NCBI RefSeq assembly: GCF_002844555.1
Contig: NZ_PJNI01000001.1
Location: 248,001-312,000 of the forward strand
Direction of reading: 5' to 3'
DNA: 64,000 nt
DNA from: Brumimicrobium salinarum
GTDB taxonomy: Bacteria > Bacteroidota > Bacteroidia > Flavobacteriales_D > Crocinitomicaceae
Part shown: piece by piece, positions 36,143-44,357 of the stretch
Position numbering within the stretch: position 1 is the stretch's first letter
How the letters are laid out: each line of letters begins with the position of its first letter
Position numbers and translations under genes: made by a program
The notes under the pieces: generated by a model
Seen by the model: the letters and a program-made list of their open reading frames with translations, nothing else
What the model was told of the DNA's origin: nothing
Databases searched by the model: none

Positions 36143-37144
36143 CTAGCGTTTTAAAACCTGAATTGTATGTTCACCATTGGAAATATAATATACTCCTGTT
36201 GACAAGTTAGACATATTGATTAACCTCTTTTTTGATGGAGTCAAAGAAATCAATATGTCTTGGGTTATCTCAACTCCAATTGAATTAAAAACATGTATAG
36301 AATTCTCGTTATTTATACCTGATAAAGTAATTGTATGTTCAACAGGGTTAGGATAGGCAGTTAAAGCTAAGGTCTCATCATTCAATACCGAAACGATAGG
36401 GAAAAATGTCGTTGCACCATTAAAATCAGTTTGTTGAAGTTTGTAATATGAAACACCTGCAAGAGGTGAATAATCTGTCCAAGCATATTCATTGACGCTT
36501 GTGCTATTCCCTGCTCCGTCAATAGTTTGAACTTTCTCCCATTGTTTTCCATCTAAAGAACGTTGAAGGGTGAAAAAATCATTGTTTGTCTCCGTTGCCG
36601 TTTTCCATGAAAGCTCAACCTTACGTTCTTTTTTTACAGCATCAAAAGTGATAAGTTCAATTGGAAGTGGTTTTGAAGGTGCAACGTCGTCCAGACCTGG
36701 TCCTTCAACCCAAAATATAATTTCATTACATAATAGGCTTTCAAGGGTCGCATTCGGGTCTTCTAATGGTTTGCGATTAAAGGCAATACCCTTCCCAGAA
36801 AATCCTTGGTTTCTAACATTATCAATTAAGCCATGGTCTGTCATAACATTGTCACAGTATATTCTTAATCTTAAATTCCAAAAATTATATTCAAAATTTG
36901 AAGGTAACTCAACTCCATTTTCAAAAAACTCTATATCATAACTAAAATATAAACCATAAAATGTTGTAGTTCCTTCTTGTTGTTTATACAAGCTGTCAAT
37001 TGTAACATCAATTATTACATCAATTTCTCTATCTTGATTTCCCCATGCAGGTCTTGTTGTTCCAGTATATTGAAAGTCAAATTGTGCAAAAACCCCTAAA
37101 GTCAACATGAAAGTAAATAATAAAGTGATAACTGTTTTAATCAT
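36143..37144 (-). CDS. T9SS-exported protein with type A sorting domain
   Basis: 333 residues. Signal peptide TVITLLFTFMLTLGVFAQ at the N-terminus. Residues 20-160 are an unrecognised region; residues 165-245 look like a fibronectin/Ig-like domain (KKERKVELSWKTATETNNDFFTLQRS, typical of T9SS cargo). The last 75 residues form the type A C-terminal sorting domain (TAYPNPVEHTITLSG ... STGVYYISNGEHTIQVLKR). Such proteins cross the outer membrane by T9SS and are attached to the cell surface or released. This is the clearest T9SS marker in the window. Confidence 0.88.
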   Translation of the reverse strand: MIKTVITLLFTFMLTLGVFAQFDFQYTGTTRPAWGNQDREIDVIIDVTIDSLYKQQEGTTTFYGLYFSYDIEFFENGVELPSNFEYNFWNLRLRIYCDNVMTDHGLIDNVRNQGFSGKGIAFNRKPLEDPNATLESLLCNEIIFWVEGPGLDDVAPSKPLPIELITFDAVKKERKVELSWKTATETNNDFFTLQRSLDGKQWEKVQTIDGAGNSTSVNEYAWTDYSPLAGVSYYKLQQTDFNGATTFFPIVSVLNDETLALTAYPNPVEHTITLSGINNENSIHVFNSIGVEITQDILISLTPSKKRLINMSNLSTGVYYISNGEHTIQVLKR

Positions 37145-37244
37145 TGTATAATCTTGTTTTTAAATCACTGCAAATATAACGAATCATATCTGTATGCGTG
37201 CATAACAAATGTTACATTGAATTAAAAAAAGTTATAATATTGTT

Positions 37245-37503
37245 AATGCCTATCCGATACTTTAACAGTAAAAATATCTAAGCCGTCAATCATGTCAATA
37301 AACGGTTAATTGACAAGGTCCTTCGTAAATTTCTATTTTCAACTGGATGGAAATAGAAATTCACCTCAGGATGACATTAGAATAGGGTCATCCTGATCAT
37401 ATTTGAAAATTAAGATTTTTAAATATGGAAGGATTTTGACGAGTTAAAGAGAGTACTTTTATTGTAGTTTATTAAACTACTGGTAAAGTTCCTGATAAGC
37501 ATT
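37245..37503 (-). repeat. Dispersed palindromic repeat, copy A (inserted form)
   Basis: The reverse complement of this stretch matches 61981-62140 over both halves (for example aatgctt.tc..gaacttta and aaccgtttatt), with about 100 extra bases in the middle. The extra part has two hairpins: TCAGGATGAC (37366-37375) / GTCATCCTGA (37387-37396), and AATTTCTATTT (37328-37338) / AAATAGAAATT (37351-37361). The GTCATCCTGA ... CGAAGGA pair of words is a common one in dispersed repeats of many bacterial genomes. It fills most of the 395-base gap between the trxA stop and the T9SS cargo gene start. Confidence 0.75.
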
Positions 37504-37539
37504 TAATGTTAACACTGTACACTTTTCATTTCTAACTCA

Positions 37540-37896
37540 TTAAATTAGCTCTTTCTCAATCACTTCTTTCAATGAGTTTTTTGGAAGTGCACCTGCTTGC
37601 ATCATAGGTTGTTTATCTCCTGTTGGGATAAAAAGCATGCTCGGAATACTTCTGATTCCAAAAACAGCTGATAATTCTTGTTCTACTTCAGTGTCAATTT
37701 TGTAAATGTTCACTTTTCCAGCGTATTCCTCAGACAGCTCTTCTAAGATGGGAGCCACTGCTTTACAAGGTCCGCACCAATCAGCATAAAAGTCAATAAT
37801 TGCTGGTTTATCACCTTTATATTTCCATTCTTTTGATGCGGTATAATCAAAAATATCTGCTTTAAATTGTTCTGCTGTTAAGTTTATTGTTGCCAT
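37540..37896 (-). CDS. trxA: Thioredoxin
   Basis: 118 residues with the WCGPCK active site at residues 40-45, PSMLFIP with the cis-Pro, and the standard thioredoxin length. It reduces protein disulfides in the cytoplasm and can supply electrons to the ribonucleotide reductase encoded nearby. It is monocistronic. The N-terminal 30 residues (ADIFDYTASKEWKYKGDKP) are slightly longer than in E. coli Trx. Confidence 0.95.
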   Translation of the reverse strand: MATINLTAEQFKADIFDYTASKEWKYKGDKPAIIDFYADWCGPCKAVAPILEELSEEYAGKVNIYKIDTEVEQELSAVFGIRSIPSMLFIPTGDKQPMMQAGALPKNSLKEVIEKELI

Positions 37897-38017
37897 ATTA
37901 TCTTTTCTTTTTTAAATGTATTGCAAAGATGAGGCTTTATCTCGAAGATATATGTAACAGTAGTAACTTAAAAACATGTTGGCCATATATTCCAACATAT
38001 TGCTTTATGCTTCATAA

Positions 38018-39013
38018 TTAGGTTAGTAACTCTACTCCTTTAAACTTATCTGCTACTTCGTCGAGCGTATCATATACTTCATTGATATCAAAAGTTGTTA
38101 CTAATTTTGTTCGAAATGGCTTAAAGTGAGGAATTCCTTTAAAATAATTAGAATAGTGGCGTTTCATTTCAACAATGGCTAATTTTTCACCTTTCCATTT
38201 CACACTCATTTCTAAATGTCTTCTAGCAACTTCAATTCTTTGGTCTAAGGTAGGTTTTGGCAGGTGTTCTCCAGTTTGTTGATAATGCTTTATTTCATTA
38301 AAAATCCATGGATACCCGATCGAAGCACGACCAATCATTAATCCATCTACTCCATATTTTTCTTTATACAAGACCGCTTTTTCGGGTGTGTCAATATCAC
38401 CGTTTCCAAAAACAGGAATATGCATTCTTGGATTGTTCTTTACCTCTGCAATTAATGACCAATCAGCTTCGCCTTTGTACATTTGTTTTCTTGTACGACC
38501 ATGAATGGAAATCCCTTCAATGCCAACGTCCTGTAATCTTTCTGCAACTTCAACAATATATTTCGTGTTTTCATCCCAGCCTAACCGTGTTTTCACCGTT
38601 ACGGGCAAAGAGGTGCTTTTTACAATTTCAGCAGTCATCTTTACCATTTTTGGAATATCTTGCAAGATTCCAGCTCCAGAACCTTTACATGCAACCTTTT
38701 TAACTGGACATCCATAATTAATATCAATTATATCTGGATTTGTTTGGGCTGTAATTTCGGTTGCCCGTTTCATACTTTCAATATCGTTTCCAAATATCTG
38801 TATACCTACAGGGCGTTCATATTCAAAAATATCGAGTTTTTCAACACTTTTCACAGCATCACGGATAAGACCTTCAGAGGAAATAAATTCTGTATACATC
38901 AAGTCTGCACCATTTTCCTTGCACAACGCTCTAAAAGGTGGATCACTAACATCCTCCATTGGTGCAAGTAATAAAGGAAAATCACCTAGTTCTATATCTC
39001 GAATCTTTGCCAT
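38018..39013 (-). CDS. dusB: tRNA-dihydrouridine synthase B
   Basis: 331 residues. FMN-dependent TIM-barrel enzyme reducing uridine in tRNA. Family signatures: LAPMEDVSDPPFRALC at residues 16-31, INYGCPVKKV with the catalytic Cys, KTRLGWDE, SIHGRTRKQMYKGEADW and GNGDIDTPEKA. The C-terminal helical recognition domain (MKRHYSNYFKGIPHFKPFRTKLV) is present. DusB is chosen over other Dus enzymes by overall pattern; the exact tRNA position is not shown. Confidence 0.9.
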   Translation of the reverse strand: MAKIRDIELGDFPLLLAPMEDVSDPPFRALCKENGADLMYTEFISSEGLIRDAVKSVEKLDIFEYERPVGIQIFGNDIESMKRATEITAQTNPDIIDINYGCPVKKVACKGSGAGILQDIPKMVKMTAEIVKSTSLPVTVKTRLGWDENTKYIVEVAERLQDVGIEGISIHGRTRKQMYKGEADWSLIAEVKNNPRMHIPVFGNGDIDTPEKAVLYKEKYGVDGLMIGRASIGYPWIFNEIKHYQQTGEHLPKPTLDQRIEVARRHLEMSVKWKGEKLAIVEMKRHYSNYFKGIPHFKPFRTKLVTTFDINEVYDTLDEVADKFKGVELLT

Positions 39014-39141
39014 TATTCTGCAAAATTACATCTAAGTTTAATAAACACAAAGGCATTCATTAATAAAGCCAACTTTATTCATTCTTTTTTATTTTTAATT
39101 AGTTGTAAACTTTGTTTATTTTTGAACCTTAACATGTATCT

Positions 39142-39771
39142 ATGAAGATTTTTTTATTTGGGGTTTCATTGTGCTTACTTTGTTTTATTTCTTGCAAGAA
39201 AATTAATTCAATCAAGAAGTTAGAAGATGACATCGTTTTTAAGATGTTTAACCCATATTTATCTCTAACTCCTACTGATAGTGTTATCGAAATAACATCT
39301 TCAGATTGTTTTATTCCTTACCATAAAGATACATCAGCGCGCATTTTTCTGGATTTTGATCATGATGGAACAGACGATTATGAGATGATTTACTCAATAC
39401 ACTATGATTCAATTAGTGAGGATAGCTGCATGAATTATCATTCAAAAATAACTTTCAAAAGCGCGGTTTTTGGACACACTGTGTTCGTTACGGATAAGAA
39501 CACAAATAAAGTGATGTTTTACGATGACAAACAACCCATTGTAAACACATCCGTAACATCTGCTAATCAAGCAATTATTTACGATAATTCACCAAACAAT
39601 AGTTTTACAGATGCAGATAAAGAAAATAATATTATTGGCTTTCAACTTTTAAATGGAAAGGTTGGATGGTTAAAATTTTTCTTATTAAAAGATCAATTCC
39701 AATTAAAAATGATTGAATATGCCTATAACGACCAAGTTCAGCTTAAAATAAAAGCAGGTCAAAAAGAATAA
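39142..39771 (+). CDS. Lipoprotein of unknown function
   Basis: 209 residues. Lipobox signal peptide (FLFGVSLCLLCFISC, Cys about 19). The mature protein contains DFDHDGTDDYEM, an Asp-rich loop that could bind calcium, and ends in KIKAGQKE. I do not recognise a family. It is followed after 44 bases by asnB on the same strand; the short gap allows co-transcription, but nothing links the functions. Confidence 0.7.
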   Translation: MKIFLFGVSLCLLCFISCKKINSIKKLEDDIVFKMFNPYLSLTPTDSVIEITSSDCFIPYHKDTSARIFLDFDHDGTDDYEMIYSIHYDSISEDSCMNYHSKITFKSAVFGHTVFVTDKNTNKVMFYDDKQPIVNTSVTSANQAIIYDNSPNNSFTDADKENNIIGFQLLNGKVGWLKFFLLKDQFQLKMIEYAYNDQVQLKIKAGQKE

Positions 39772-39815
39772 TTCCATTCCATTTATTAGCAAGCAATCTA
39801 TAAAATAGAGACTTT

Positions 39816-41675
39816 ATGTGCGGTATTACCGGAATAGTTAATCGAAGAGCCAACGTAAAAGCTGAAACATTAGAAAAGATGACACAATCGATAAGTCATC
39901 GGGGTTCTGATGCTAAAAGTTGTTTTCTAAATTCAACCAAAACATGTGGTTTAGGGCATCGTAGATTGAGTATTATCGATCTTTCAGATTCTGCCAATCA
40001 ACCCATGCATTCAGATGATAGAAATTTTTCCATTGTATATAATGGCGAGCTATATAATTTTGATGAACTCAAAAAAGAATTAGTTAATCAAAACATAGAG
40101 TTCTCAACAGATTCAGACACAGAGGTTGTATTAAAATCTTTTATTCATTGGGGTCCAGCCTGTGTTGAACGTTTTAATGGAATGTTTGCTTTTGCCATTT
40201 GGAACGAAGCAAAGGAAGAACTTTATCTTTTTAGAGATCGATTAGGAATCAAACCTCTTTACTATGCATGGCATGCTGAAACTTTTTATTTTGCTTCAGA
40301 GTTAAAAGCAATTACACCATTTATTCGTAAGGACAAGTGGAACGAAAAAGCCATTCAACATTATTTTAGATTGGGTTATATTCCTGCTCCACTCACAATT
40401 TATCAAGATGTTAAAAAACTAGATGAAGGAAGTTATTTACACTTAGAAAAGGCCGACTTAACGATTCATAAATATTGGAGTATAGAAAGCAAAATAGAGA
40501 AAGAAGTTTTCAGTGACGAACATCAAGCTAAGAAAAAGCTACATGATTTACTAAAATCAAGTGTAGCCTACCAATTGAAAAGTGATGTTCCTTTTGGTGT
40601 ATTTCTAAGTGGAGGAATAGACTCTTCTGTAATTGCTGCTGTTGCACAATCAATTGCCAAAAAACCCATCTCAACCTATTCTATTGGTTTTAAAGAAGCC
40701 ACATTTGATGAAAGTAAATATGCAAAGCAGATTGCTGAAAAACTTGGCACCGATCATCATGAATTTATTGTCTCCCATCAAGAAGTACAACAATTAGTAG
40801 AAGAAATTCCTACTTGGTATGACGAGCCATTTGCGGATGCTTCTGCACTACCAACATTTTTGATTTCTAAAAAGGCCCGTCAAAAAGTAAAAATGGTACT
40901 CACGGGAGATGGTGGAGATGAACAATTTATGGGATACGGAATGTATACATGGGCTGATCGATTAACTACATTAAAAACTTTACGATGGCTTATTAAAAAA
41001 GTACTTTCAGTTTCTTCAAAAGAAAACCATAATCGCGCAAGTCAATATTTTAATTTTAAAGAAGACGAACATTTACCGTCTCACATATTTTCGGTCGATC
41101 AAGGTTTTTTTAATACACATCAATTGAAAAATAACTTTACTTTTTCGGATACATATTCACCATTGATATTAGAAAAAACTAAGCGTAGATTAAAAGTAAG
41201 CGAACAGCAATCTTTTCACGATTTAAAATACTATTTACCAGGAGATTTACTTACGAAGGTTGATCGTGCAAGTATGCAAAATCAGTTAGAAGCACGTGTT
41301 CCCTTATTAGACCATCGTTTAGTAGAATTTTCATTAAATTTAGATGAAAAGCTAAAGCGAAAAAATGGAGGTTCAAAGTATTTGTTGAAGGAAGTACTGT
41401 TTGAATACTTATCTCCTAAACTTTTTGATCGTCCAAAATGGGGATTTGGAATTCCCCTTAATTTATGGCTCAAACAAGAATTAAAGCCCTTGTTGGATAA
41501 ATACGTTAATCGTGAATTGCTTAATGAAATCTCTTTTTATAATGTAACCGCAATTATGCAACTAAAAAGCGATTATTTGGATGGAAAAACCTATTTGTAT
41601 AATCAATTATGGTTGATTATTGTTTTTAATATGTGGTATTGTGAAACAAGTCAAGCGGAAAAATTGACAGAATGA
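39816..41675 (+). CDS. asnB: Asparagine synthetase (glutamine-hydrolysing)
   Basis: 619 residues. N-terminal class II glutamine amidotransferase with Cys2 as nucleophile (MCGITGIVNR) and the SHRGSDA loop; C-terminal synthetase with the PPi-loop FLSGGIDSSVIAAVA, TYSIGFKE and the LTGDGGDEQFMGYG substrate region. It makes asparagine from aspartate, ATP and glutamine. Enzymes of this length are also found in surface polysaccharide clusters modifying sugars, but no such cluster is here. It is full length and intact. Confidence 0.93.
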   Translation: MCGITGIVNRRANVKAETLEKMTQSISHRGSDAKSCFLNSTKTCGLGHRRLSIIDLSDSANQPMHSDDRNFSIVYNGELYNFDELKKELVNQNIEFSTDSDTEVVLKSFIHWGPACVERFNGMFAFAIWNEAKEELYLFRDRLGIKPLYYAWHAETFYFASELKAITPFIRKDKWNEKAIQHYFRLGYIPAPLTIYQDVKKLDEGSYLHLEKADLTIHKYWSIESKIEKEVFSDEHQAKKKLHDLLKSSVAYQLKSDVPFGVFLSGGIDSSVIAAVAQSIAKKPISTYSIGFKEATFDESKYAKQIAEKLGTDHHEFIVSHQEVQQLVEEIPTWYDEPFADASALPTFLISKKARQKVKMVLTGDGGDEQFMGYGMYTWADRLTTLKTLRWLIKKVLSVSSKENHNRASQYFNFKEDEHLPSHIFSVDQGFFNTHQLKNNFTFSDTYSPLILEKTKRRLKVSEQQSFHDLKYYLPGDLLTKVDRASMQNQLEARVPLLDHRLVEFSLNLDEKLKRKNGGSKYLLKEVLFEYLSPKLFDRPKWGFGIPLNLWLKQELKPLLDKYVNRELLNEISFYNVTAIMQLKSDYLDGKTYLYNQLWLIIVFNMWYCETSQAEKLTE

Positions 41676-41769
41676 AACTCCAAGCTTCATTTAACTATTT
41701 AGTAATTGAGTAAAGCGTATCAATTCTTAACAACAATTCCTTACTTTCGTATTTTAAAACTAAGGTATT

Positions 41770-42948
41770 GTGAATAAAGATTTTCAAGAAGATAAAAAAA
41801 CAACAAAAGGCATTGCTATTTTAGGATGCACGGGTTCAATTGGCATACAAGCACTAGAGGTTATTTCTAATTATCCTGATGTTTTTGATTTAGAGGTGAT
41901 AACGGCCAATAACAATGCTGATTTGCTGATTCAACAAGCTATAAAGTACAAGCCTAACACAGTTGTTATTGTTAATGAAGATCATTATGAAAAAGTAAAA
42001 ACAGCATTGTGGGAGCACGACATTCATGTTTACGCTGGAAAAGAATCTCTTTGTCAAGTTGTAGCATTTGAAGCCGTTGATACCGTACTTACTGCTTTAG
42101 TTGGCTATGCTGGACTTAAACCGACGATACATGCCATTCAAGCAAACAAAACACTTGCTTTAGCAAATAAAGAAACGCTTGTTGTTGCTGGTGAGTTAAT
42201 TACTGAAATGGCACGTAAACATGGTGTAAATATATACCCTGTAGACTCGGAACATTCCGCAATTTTTCAATGTTTGGTAGGAGAGTTTCATAATAAAATA
42301 GAGAAAATATACCTCACTGCATCGGGCGGCCCTTTTAGAGGTTGGAGTACTGAACAACTCGAGAATGTAAAACCCGAACAAGCCTTAAAACATCCCAACT
42401 GGGAAATGGGAGCGAAAATTACCATTGATTCAGCTACCCTCATGAATAAAGGTTTAGAAGTTATCGAGGCAAAATGGCTTTTCGGACTTCATCCTGATCA
42501 AATTGACGTTATTGTGCACCCGCAATCGATTATTCATTCTATAATTCAATTTGAAGACGGCAGTATGAAGGCTCAAATGGGACTACCGGATATGAAGCTT
42601 CCAATTCAGTATGCATTAACATATCCCGAACGTTTGAAGACCAATTTTCCTCGATTTAATTTTTTAGACTATCCTCATTTAACTTTCGAACAGCCGGATA
42701 GCAGAACGTTTAAAAACCTAGCTTTAGCTTATAAGGCAATGGAATTAGGAGGAACTGCAGCATGCGCTTTAAACGCAGCCAATGAAATAACAGTACAAGC
42801 CTTTTTAGATAAAAAAATCTCCTTTTTATCTATTGCAGATATTAATGAAAAAACCATGAATGCAGTGGAAAACATACTTCATCCAAAATATGAGGATTAT
42901 GTTGCTGTTGATCAAGAAGCACGAGATAAAGCTATTTCATTTTTGTAG
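41770..42948 (+). CDS. dxr: 1-deoxy-D-xylulose 5-phosphate reductoisomerase
   Basis: 392 residues starting at GTG (MNKDFQEDKKTTKG). NADPH motif ILGCTGSIGIQAL at residues 17-29, active-site VDSEHSAIFQCL, and TASGGPFRGW, NWEMGAKITIDSATLMNKGLEVIEA and VIVHPQSIIHS. It performs the second step of the MEP isoprenoid pathway, giving the precursors used by the polyprenyl synthase at 2.8 kb. The ATG-less start is chosen because no other start lies near the conserved N-terminus. A strong bidirectional hairpin follows about 210 bases downstream. Confidence 0.95.
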   Translation: MNKDFQEDKKTTKGIAILGCTGSIGIQALEVISNYPDVFDLEVITANNNADLLIQQAIKYKPNTVVIVNEDHYEKVKTALWEHDIHVYAGKESLCQVVAFEAVDTVLTALVGYAGLKPTIHAIQANKTLALANKETLVVAGELITEMARKHGVNIYPVDSEHSAIFQCLVGEFHNKIEKIYLTASGGPFRGWSTEQLENVKPEQALKHPNWEMGAKITIDSATLMNKGLEVIEAKWLFGLHPDQIDVIVHPQSIIHSIIQFEDGSMKAQMGLPDMKLPIQYALTYPERLKTNFPRFNFLDYPHLTFEQPDSRTFKNLALAYKAMELGGTAACALNAANEITVQAFLDKKISFLSIADINEKTMNAVENILHPKYEDYVAVDQEARDKAISFL

Positions 42949-43159
42949 TAGTTGTAAAAGACTATGTCCAAAATTTATAAACATTACCTTCCTTCAGGAT
43001 TAATAGTAAAATCTTTATAAGAGATAAATTGCTTATCCTCTTATTTTCTCATGATAATATTCGATTATTGAAAAATTAATAGACCCTCCTGAGTTTCACT
43101 CAATCAAGATAATAGCTAATTAAGGAAGGGTATAAATAGTAAAAAATTATATAAAAAAC
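42949..43159. other. Gap after dxr, no gene seen
   Basis: About 210 AT-rich bases before the terminator at 43160. A weak dyad (aagagataa / ttatcctctt near 43019-43043) is the only structure. No open frame or repeat was found. Confidence 0.5.
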
Positions 43160-43194
43160 AAAATCGCCGAGTTTGTGCGAAACTCGGCGATTTT
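43160..43194. terminator. Bidirectional Rho-independent terminator between dxr and a membrane gene
   Basis: Perfect 15-bp stem AAAATCGCCGAGTTT (43160-43174) / AAACTCGGCGATTTT (43180-43194) with a 5-base loop. The A/T ends give a T-run in both directions, so it can stop transcripts from dxr and from the converging gene at 43306-43620. Confidence 0.85.
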
Positions 43195-43305
43195 CTGTAG
43201 TACTAAGTTAAACAAAGTAGTGCAGTGTTATACTATACAATTAATGCACTACAAAGTTAATACAGGAAAACAGATTATAAAAGGGGGATAACCCCTCAAT
43301 CCATA

Positions 43306-43620
43306 TTATTTAATGTTTAATTGCTTTAATTGTTCTTTCCTAAATATTTTTGCATCCGCTATAAATGTGCCAAAAGGCAACAATGAAGCTACGTAGGCCC
43401 AAAAATTCGTTGTGAAACTCCATTTCTTTTCTTGGTTTACGATAAAAACCATAATACAATATAAAATAAATAACACCCCATGTGCCATACCAACTATTTT
43501 ATTAGGCGTTGGCATATCATACATGTATTTGAGCGGCATTGTTAACCCCAATGCGAGATAAGAAATACCTTCAACTAAAGCTAAAATCCTAAGAATACCT
43601 AAACTTGATTTAAAATTCAT
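43306..43620 (-). CDS. DUF3817 small membrane protein
   Basis: 104 residues with three hydrophobic segments. The pattern LRILALVEGISYLALGLTMPLKY and AHGVLFILYCIMVF fits the DUF3817 family of integral membrane proteins. The function of this family is unknown. The gene stands alone, between the terminator and the response-regulator gene. Confidence 0.8.
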   Translation of the reverse strand: MNFKSSLGILRILALVEGISYLALGLTMPLKYMYDMPTPNKIVGMAHGVLFILYCIMVFIVNQEKKWSFTTNFWAYVASLLPFGTFIADAKIFRKEQLKQLNIK

Positions 43621-43700
43621 TTTTTTGTTGCAAGATACTTATTTTCCGTTGTTGGCTCAACATAAATGAAGAAAACAAGATCACTTTAAATAAAAATAAA

Positions 43701-44357
43701 TTATTGATTTCCCATTTCGTCAATCAAACCCTTGTTTTCCAAAGCCCAAACAATTAATCTTTTTTTACTTGTGTCTATTTCTAGTTTCTTACAGATTCGT
43801 GAACGATAGTTTTCAACAGATTTTGCAGAAACAAAAAGTAATTCTGAGATTTCTTTAGAAGAGTACTTTTCGGCCACTAAGGTTAAAGTTTTCATTTCTG
43901 TTGCCGTAAGTTGTTTCAATTTTTCCGTTAATTCACTGTACTTTTTCAATTGCTGTTGTACTTTAGCTGATTTTCGCATCGATTTAGCAATGTAAGAATC
44001 GCCCATCTTTAAACTCTCAATACACTCAACTAATTCTTCGGATGTATTATCTTTTACAAGGTATGCATTTGCACCATTATCAAAAGCTTTTTTCAACATC
44101 TCACCATCATTGTACATGGTCAAAATAATAACCTGGCTATTTGTTTTTTCTTTGACTGTTTTACAGACTTCTAAACCATTTTTATTTGGCATATCTATAT
44201 CTAGAAAAGCAAAGTCTGGTGGGTTTTCTAAGATTGCTTTTTCTGCATCTTCTCCATTGTCATATTCATAAATTTCGGCCTCTAAATATGCATTCTGAAG
44301 AAGCGACTTTAATCCACTTCTAAAAATTGGATGATCATCTGCAATTAATAATTTCAT
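43701..44357 (-). CDS. NarL/LuxR-type response regulator
   Basis: 218 residues. A receiver domain (LLIADDHPIFRSG with phosphorylatable Asp in FLDIDMPNKNG) is followed by a LuxR-type helix-turn-helix (LVAEKYSSKEISELLFVSAKSVENYRSRICKKL). It is coupled by a four-base overlap to the sensor kinase gene upstream, so the pair should act together. Its target genes are not visible from the sequence. Confidence 0.92.
   Translation of the reverse strand: MKLLIADDHPIFRSGLKSLLQNAYLEAEIYEYDNGEDAEKAILENPPDFAFLDIDMPNKNGLEVCKTVKEKTNSQVIILTMYNDGEMLKKAFDNGANAYLVKDNTSEELVECIESLKMGDSYIAKSMRKSAKVQQQLKKYSELTEKLKQLTATEMKTLTLVAEKYSSKEISELLFVSAKSVENYRSRICKKLEIDTSKKRLIVWALENKGLIDEMGNQ

Noticed and set aside
38308..38971. 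Several open frames opposite dusB
   Set aside because: dusB fills the region with all its motifs in order; the opposite frames overlap one another and have no features.
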